From assembly GCA_002507205.1 (NCBI GenBank), contig DAZF01000037.1, positions 1 to 10,402 on the forward strand: DNA of 10,402 bases, given 5' to 3'. The position numbers were made by a program, and so were the translations under genes. Positions 6,305 to 10,402 of this stretch are shown in pieces; within the stretch, counting starts at the first letter, position 1, and every line of letters starts with the position of its first letter. The stretch comes from Methanolobus sp. UBA32 (GTDB lineage: Archaea; Halobacteriota; Methanosarcinia; Methanosarcinales; Methanosarcinaceae). The notes under the pieces are model-generated. The model worked only from the letters and a program-made list of their open reading frames with translations, was not told the origin of the DNA and did no database searches.

Positions 6305-6344
6305 TGTCCTTTAAGGATATCTGGCTCCTGTTTTCTTTTCTTTT
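6303..6344 (+). terminator. Terminator after the SUMF1-like lipoprotein gene
   Basis: GATGTCC 6303-6309 can pair with GGATATC 6315-6321 (one G-T pair), beginning at the stop codon. A pyrimidine-rich T-run (TTTTCTTTTCTTTT, 6331-6344) follows. This fits transcription ending between the lipoprotein gene and ileS. Confidence 0.55.
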
Positions 6345-6457
6345 ATTGTTCTCAGTTCTTTCAGGTTAACCTGTCAATTCGAAACTTTTAAGTATTATTC
6401 GTGATGCCATTAGTTGAAAACGAACTCAGTCACATGAAGAGAAATGGTTCACCCTGA

Positions 6458-6484
6458 TGCAATATATTTAAATTGAATATTGCA
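6458..6484 (+). promoter_or_regulatory. ileS promoter with inverted repeat around the TATA box
   Basis: A TATA-like stretch (ATATATTTAAAT, 6462-6473) lies about 85 bases before the ileS start. It is bracketed by a perfect 8-bp inverted repeat, TGCAATAT at 6458-6465 and ATATTGCA at 6477-6484, with an 11-base spacer. A dimeric regulator bound here would compete with TATA-binding protein, so this is a candidate operator. The likely start of transcription near 6493 leaves a leader of about 55 bases that carries the Shine-Dalgarno site. Apart from a terminator, 6305-6457 shows nothing firm. Confidence 0.5.
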
Positions 6485-6549
6485 GTAGGAATATCACAAT
6501 TACATTTACATGTATAATTACAATTAACTTTCAGCATGGAGAATCCCAA

Positions 6550-9500
6550 ATGATAGAGGAGATCACCAATCAGTACGACCCACAGAAAATAGAGAAAGAG
6601 GTACATGATTTCTGGACAGAGGTCGAGGCCTATTCCAAGGTACGTGAGCACAGAAAAGGTGGAAAAAAGTTCTTTTTCGTAGACGGTCCGCCATACACCA
6701 CCGGACATATTCACCTGGGGACTGCCTGGAATAAGATAATCAAAGACTCTATCTTAAGATACCGTTCCATGAACGGATTTGATATCGTTGACCGCGCAGG
6801 CTGGGATATGCATGGACTTCCAATAGAGGTAAAAGTGGAAGGAGCCCTTGGTTTTACTTCCAAGAAAGACATTGAGACATATGGTGTCGGCAATTTCATC
6901 GAAAAATGTAAGGAATTTGCGCTTACCCAGAAAGATGACATGACCGATCAATTCCAGATGCTTGGTGCATGGCTTGACTGGAAAGACCCTTACATGACAC
7001 TGAGGGACGAGTATATAGAAGCTGCCTGGTGGACACTCAAGCAGGCTCAGGATAAAAAGCTGCTTGAACTGGGAAAACGTGTGGTGAACTGGTGTCCACG
7101 TTGCGAAACTGCGATTGCGGATTCCGAAGTAGAGTACGAGGATCGCACAGACCCTTCAATATTTGTCAAATTCAAGATAAAGGGTGAAGAGAACACCTTT
7201 GTTGTCATATGGACCACAACCCCGTGGACCATCCCTTCCAATGTTGCAGTGGCAGTGCATCCTTCCTTTGAGTATTCAAAGGTAAAGGCAGTGACTTCAG
7301 ATGGTAAGGAAGAGGTCCTTATCGTGGCTTCCGAGCTTATGGAGGGCCTGCTCAGGAAAGGAAGATATGTCGACTATGAAGTTCTCGATTCAATGCTTGG
7401 CGAGGACCTCACATCACTTTCATACGAAAGTCCTTTGTCTGACATGGTGCCAAAACAGGCAGCTATGGAGCACGGTATCTATCTTGCTGATTTCGTGACA
7501 GCAGAGAACACAGGTTGCGTACACATTGCCCCCGGGCATGGTATGGATGACTTTGATGTCGGTAAGAAGAATGGCCTTCCTATCTTCTGTCCCGTAGGTC
7601 CTGACGGACGCTACACTGAAGAGGCTGGTGAATATGCCGGTATGCACATTCGCGAGGCTAACAAGGTCATTATAGAGGATCTCATCGAGCGTGGCAACCT
7701 TCTATCAGAAGGGACCATCGAGCACAGGTATGGACACTGCTGGCGCTGCAAGACACCTATCATCTATCTCGCTACTGAACAGTGGTTCATAAAAATAGGT
7801 GAGCTTAAGGAAGAGATGCTCTCTGAAATAGCAAAAGTTAAATGGTATCCTGAATGGGCAGGTTCTGCAAGGTTCAAGGACTGGGTGGAAGGAGCACGTG
7901 ACTGGTGTATATCCCGCCAGAGATACTGGGGTATCCCTATACCTGTCTGGAAGTGTAATACCTGTGACAGATTGCATGTCATGGGCACCAAGGAAGAACT
8001 TCAGGAAATGTCAGGTCTGACCGAAGATATCGAATTGCATAGGCCATATGTGGATGCCGTTTTGCTGGACTGTGAATGCGGTGGCAAGATGAAACGTGTG
8101 GAAGATGTCTTTGACGTCTGGTTCGATTCAGCTGTGGCTTCCTGGGCAACCCTGCGCTTCCCGCAGCAAAAGGAAGAATTTGATAAATGGTGGCCTGCAG
8201 ACTTCATAACGGAAGGACAGGACCAGACCCGTGGATGGTTCTATTCACAGCTTGGTGCCAGTATGGTAGCTTTCGGCAAGGCTCCGTACAAGAGTGTACT
8301 CATGCACGGTTTCACCCTCGACGATAAAGGCAGGAAGATGTCCAAGAGCCTTGGTAATGTTATTGCACCTGGTGAGGTCATAGAGAAGTTCGGTGCTGAC
8401 ACACTACGAAGTTTCGTACTCTCTTCAAGCGCACCATGGGATGACCTGAAATTCGTCAAGGATGAACTTGGGAACATCAACAGGACCCTGAACATCCTCT
8501 GGAACGTGTATCGCTTCCCATTGCCTTACATGGTGCTTGACAAGTTCGATCCGTCAAAGGTATCACTTGAATCTGTCAAACCACATCTGCGCAAGGAAGA
8601 CAGGTGGATACTTTCCAGGGCCCAATCACTCGTAGCTGATGTGGATGATGCCATGGCTAAGTGCACACTGCACAGGGCACTAAGGTCTGTCAATGAATTC
8701 GTTCTTGAAGATCTTTCAAGATGGTATATCCAACTCATCAGGCCAAGGACATGGGTAGAAGCTGATGATCCGGACAAACTTGCAGTCTACCGTGTACTGT
8801 ATGATGTATTTGTCCTGACAGCAAAGGTAATCGCACCATTCATGCCACACCTTGCCGAAGAGATGTACCAGAACCTTGTGAAGAACGTCTATCCTGATGC
8901 TCCGGTATCAGTTCACATGACTGACTGGCCGGTTATCGATGAGAGCCTCGTGGACACGGATCTTGAAGCCCACATGAAAATGGTTCGCTCAATAGTGGAA
9001 TCTGCATCCAACGCCCGCCAGAAGGTCGGCAGGAAACTCAGATGGCCTGTATCACGTATAGTGCTCACACCGGTGAACCAGCAGGCAGCCGATGCTGTGA
9101 TGGAACTCAAGTCCGTACTCATGGACCAGACCAACTCCAAGGACATTGTGCTGACAGGTATAGGTGAGTCATGGGATGAACTCGGATTCGAGGCAAATCC
9201 TGATCTTGGTGCTATCGGACCTGTCTTTAAGGGCGATGCCGGCAAGGTAATTGGGGCTATAAAACAGGCAGATGCTGCAGAGTTGAAGAAGGCACTGGCA
9301 CTGGAAGAACAGTTCGAACTGGAGATTCCCGGTGGGACAGTTACCATTAAACCTGAAATGGTGAACTTCATAGAAACATTGCCTGAAATGGTTGCAAGTG
9401 CTCAGTCAACTGCAGGTATCATCTATGTGGATGCAACTCTCAGCCGTGAGATCGAATCTGAAGGTTTCACAAGGGAAGTTATCCGCAGGGTACAGGACAT

Positions 9501-9726
9501 GAGGAAAGAGCTCAATCTTGCAGTCGATGACAACATCAAGTCCCACATTCAGATAAATGACGAAAGGGTGCTGGACCTTGTGCTTGATCGTGAGCAGTTC
9601 ATTGCAAGGGAAACCCGTTCGAATGTGCAGGTGATAGGTCTTGATGTTGACACCTCCGGTTCCCTTGAGAAGGACTGGGATGTCGAAGGCATATCCATGA
9701 AAATAGGCATATCGAAGGTTAACTGA
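6550..9726 (+). CDS. ileS: Isoleucyl-tRNA synthetase
   Basis: This cytoplasmic class I synthetase charges tRNA-Ile with isoleucine and edits mischarged valine. The Rossmann-fold signature is [12 protein letters not shown] at 46-57 and the KMSKS loop is at 596-600. The CP1 editing domain shows [11 protein letters not shown] from 221 and [14 protein letters not shown]. Cysteine pairs at 182/185 (CPRC), 397/400 (CWRC), 469/472 (CNTC) and 508/510 are probable zinc ligands. Residues from about 680 form the anticodon-binding and C-terminal region ([12 protein letters not shown], then [15 protein letters not shown]). At 1058 residues it has the length of the archaeal/eukaryotic-type enzyme and looks complete. 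ATG 6550 has GGAG at 6538-6541, 8 bases upstream. mptE follows after 6 bases. I saw no T-box or isoleucine-rich leader peptide. Confidence 0.98.
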   Translation: MIEEITNQYDPQKIEKEVHDFWTEVEAYSKVREHRKGGKKFFFVDGPPYTTGHIHLGTAWNKIIKDSILRYRSMNGFDIVDRAGWDMHGLPIEVKVEGALGFTSKKDIETYGVGNFIEKCKEFALTQKDDMTDQFQMLGAWLDWKDPYMTLRDEYIEAAWWTLKQAQDKKLLELGKRVVNWCPRCETAIADSEVEYEDRTDPSIFVKFKIKGEENTFVVIWTTTPWTIPSNVAVAVHPSFEYSKVKAVTSDGKEEVLIVASELMEGLLRKGRYVDYEVLDSMLGEDLTSLSYESPLSDMVPKQAAMEHGIYLADFVTAENTGCVHIAPGHGMDDFDVGKKNGLPIFCPVGPDGRYTEEAGEYAGMHIREANKVIIEDLIERGNLLSEGTIEHRYGHCWRCKTPIIYLATEQWFIKIGELKEEMLSEIAKVKWYPEWAGSARFKDWVEGARDWCISRQRYWGIPIPVWKCNTCDRLHVMGTKEELQEMSGLTEDIELHRPYVDAVLLDCECGGKMKRVEDVFDVWFDSAVASWATLRFPQQKEEFDKWWPADFITEGQDQTRGWFYSQLGASMVAFGKAPYKSVLMHGFTLDDKGRKMSKSLGNVIAPGEVIEKFGADTLRSFVLSSSAPWDDLKFVKDELGNINRTLNILWNVYRFPLPYMVLDKFDPSKVSLESVKPHLRKEDRWILSRAQSLVADVDDAMAKCTLHRALRSVNEFVLEDLSRWYIQLIRPRTWVEADDPDKLAVYRVLYDVFVLTAKVIAPFMPHLAEEMYQNLVKNVYPDAPVSVHMTDWPVIDESLVDTDLEAHMKMVRSIVESASNARQKVGRKLRWPVSRIVLTPVNQQAADAVMELKSVLMDQTNSKDIVLTGIGESWDELGFEANPDLGAIGPVFKGDAGKVIGAIKQADAAELKKALALEEQFELEIPGGTVTIKPEMVNFIETLPEMVASAQSTAGIIYVDATLSREIESEGFTREVIRRVQDMRKELNLAVDDNIKSHIQINDERVLDLVLDREQFIARETRSNVQVIGLDVDTSGSLEKDWDVEGISMKIGISKVN

Positions 9727-9732
9727 GGATCT

Positions 9733-10362
9733 ATGGACTTTAATGAATGGGAACCCATTTACGAGTCCATTTTAAAAGACATGGGCTTTAGCAGAGAAGG
9801 TGATGAGCAGGCAGCTCTCATCCTCTCTGACATGCTCACAGCCTCAAACACCACTGATATTCTTCAGCTTGAACAGTTGATCAAAGGCAAGGACATACTT
9901 GTATGTGGCAATGCTCCCGTACTCCGTGATGAACTGGAACTTGTAAATACAGGTGATTTTGTCATAATAGCTGCCGATGGAGCTACTGCTGTGCTTGTTG
10001 ACAATAATATCATCCCTGCTATTATAGTGACTGACCTTGATGGGGATGTTGAAAAAGAGATAATCTCAAACCAAAAAGGTTCCGTGATGGTAGTACATGG
10101 ACACGGTGACAATATCGATAAGCTTGAGAAATATGTTCTCCGGCTGACAAAGATGATCGGGAGTACTCAGGCCGCACCTTTGGAGAACGTCTACAATTTC
10201 GGTGGTTTTAGTGATGGTGACCGGTGTGTCTATCTGGCAAAAGAGTTTGGTGCTGCCAGCATAACCATGATAGGTTTTGATTTTGAGGATGAGAATGTCA
10301 ATCCGATCAAGAAAAAGAAATTGAAATGGGCTCGCCTGCTTATTGAAAAAATCGTTCCTTAA
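9733..10362 (+). CDS. mptE: 6-hydroxymethyl-7,8-dihydropterin pyrophosphokinase MptE
   Basis: MptE activates 6-hydroxymethyl-7,8-dihydropterin with a diphosphate in the pathway to tetrahydromethanopterin/sarcinapterin, the C1 carrier of methanogenesis. It belongs to the DUF115 family whose Methanocaldococcus member (MJ1634) was assigned this activity and is unrelated to bacterial FolK. Visible features are the archaeal N-terminal MDFNEWEPIYESILKDMGFS, KDILVCGNAP at 53-62, AADGAT at 80-85, VTDLDGD at 99-105, VHGHGDN at 121-127 and NFGGFSDGDR at 155-164. The Asp/Gly/His loops are the likely nucleotide and metal sites. The basic KKKKLKWARLLIE tail is typical, so the gene looks complete at 209 residues. 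Its Shine-Dalgarno (GAGGAT, 9725-9730) overlaps the ileS stop, so it is probably co-transcribed with ileS. Confidence 0.9.
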   Translation: MDFNEWEPIYESILKDMGFSREGDEQAALILSDMLTASNTTDILQLEQLIKGKDILVCGNAPVLRDELELVNTGDFVIIAADGATAVLVDNNIIPAIIVTDLDGDVEKEIISNQKGSVMVVHGHGDNIDKLEKYVLRLTKMIGSTQAAPLENVYNFGGFSDGDRCVYLAKEFGAASITMIGFDFEDENVNPIKKKKLKWARLLIEKIVP

Positions 10363-10385
10363 ATTCATTGGATATTTAATTCATC

Positions 10386-10391
10386 TTTTTT
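10386..10391 (+). terminator. T-tract after mptE
   Basis: A run of six T, followed by further T-rich sequence to the window end, lies 24 bases after the mptE stop. No stem is visible. T-runs like this can end archaeal transcripts without a hairpin. Confidence 0.35.
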
Positions 10392-10402
10392 CTAGGTTCT
10401 TT

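Noticed and set aside
6404..6457. A 17-codon frame ahead of ileS as a leader peptide for attenuation.
   Set aside because: It contains no isoleucine codons, has no Shine-Dalgarno, and ends before the likely ileS transcription start.
8913..9371. A 152-codon reading frame antisense to ileS.
   Set aside because: It is a Ser-rich shadow frame opposite a highly conserved gene, with no motif or ribosome-binding site.
1..10402. CRISPR array, transposon, integrase or island boundary.
   Set aside because: No regularly spaced repeats, no transposase or integrase motifs, and no abrupt change in codon or base use were seen.

Overview
The window reads as a chromosomal segment from a methylotrophic methanogen of the Methanosarcinales, most like Methanolobus, Methanococcoides or a relative. 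The genus is inference from gene content and base composition, not a computed match. The evidence is an archaeal set of cobamide genes that replace the bacterial ones (CobY for CobU, CobZ for CobC), a CobD with a cysteine-rich metal-binding tail like the Methanosarcina mazei enzyme, a long archaeal isoleucyl-tRNA synthetase, the methanopterin enzyme MptE, and GGAG/GTGAT Shine-Dalgarno sites with TATA-box promoters. All supported genes are on the + strand.

Positions 1-5145 form a cobamide nucleotide-loop assembly cluster. It opens with the 3' end of a CobD-like PLP enzyme. A complete second CobD-like gene (586-2088) follows, then cbiB, cobZ, cobS and cobY. CobD makes aminopropanol phosphate from threonine phosphate. 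CbiB attaches it to adenosylcobyric acid. CobY activates the product with GTP. CobS joins it to alpha-ribazole or its phosphate, and CobZ removes the phosphate. Three of the joints are 4-base stop/start overlaps (cobD-cbiB, cobZ-cobS, cobS-cobY), so translation is probably coupled. A hairpin with a T-tract at the end of cobY probably ends the transcript.

Positions 5146-5449 hold no convincing protein gene. They contain what looks like a self-contained structured RNA of about 110 nt: a TATA box at 5187-5195, a three-helix fold at 5221-5301, and a hairpin plus T-rich run at 5303-5329. This is the most novel-looking item in the window. Next comes a lone lipoprotein gene (5450-6304) with a formylglycine-generating-enzyme-like (SUMF1) domain that lacks the catalytic cysteine pair.

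Positions 6305-6549 hold a probable terminator and then the ileS promoter, whose TATA region is flanked by a perfect 8-bp inverted repeat. ileS (6550-9726) is followed after 6 bases by mptE (9733-10362), so the two are probably co-transcribed. I saw no CRISPR array, insertion sequence, rRNA or tRNA gene, and no island of foreign-looking codon use.
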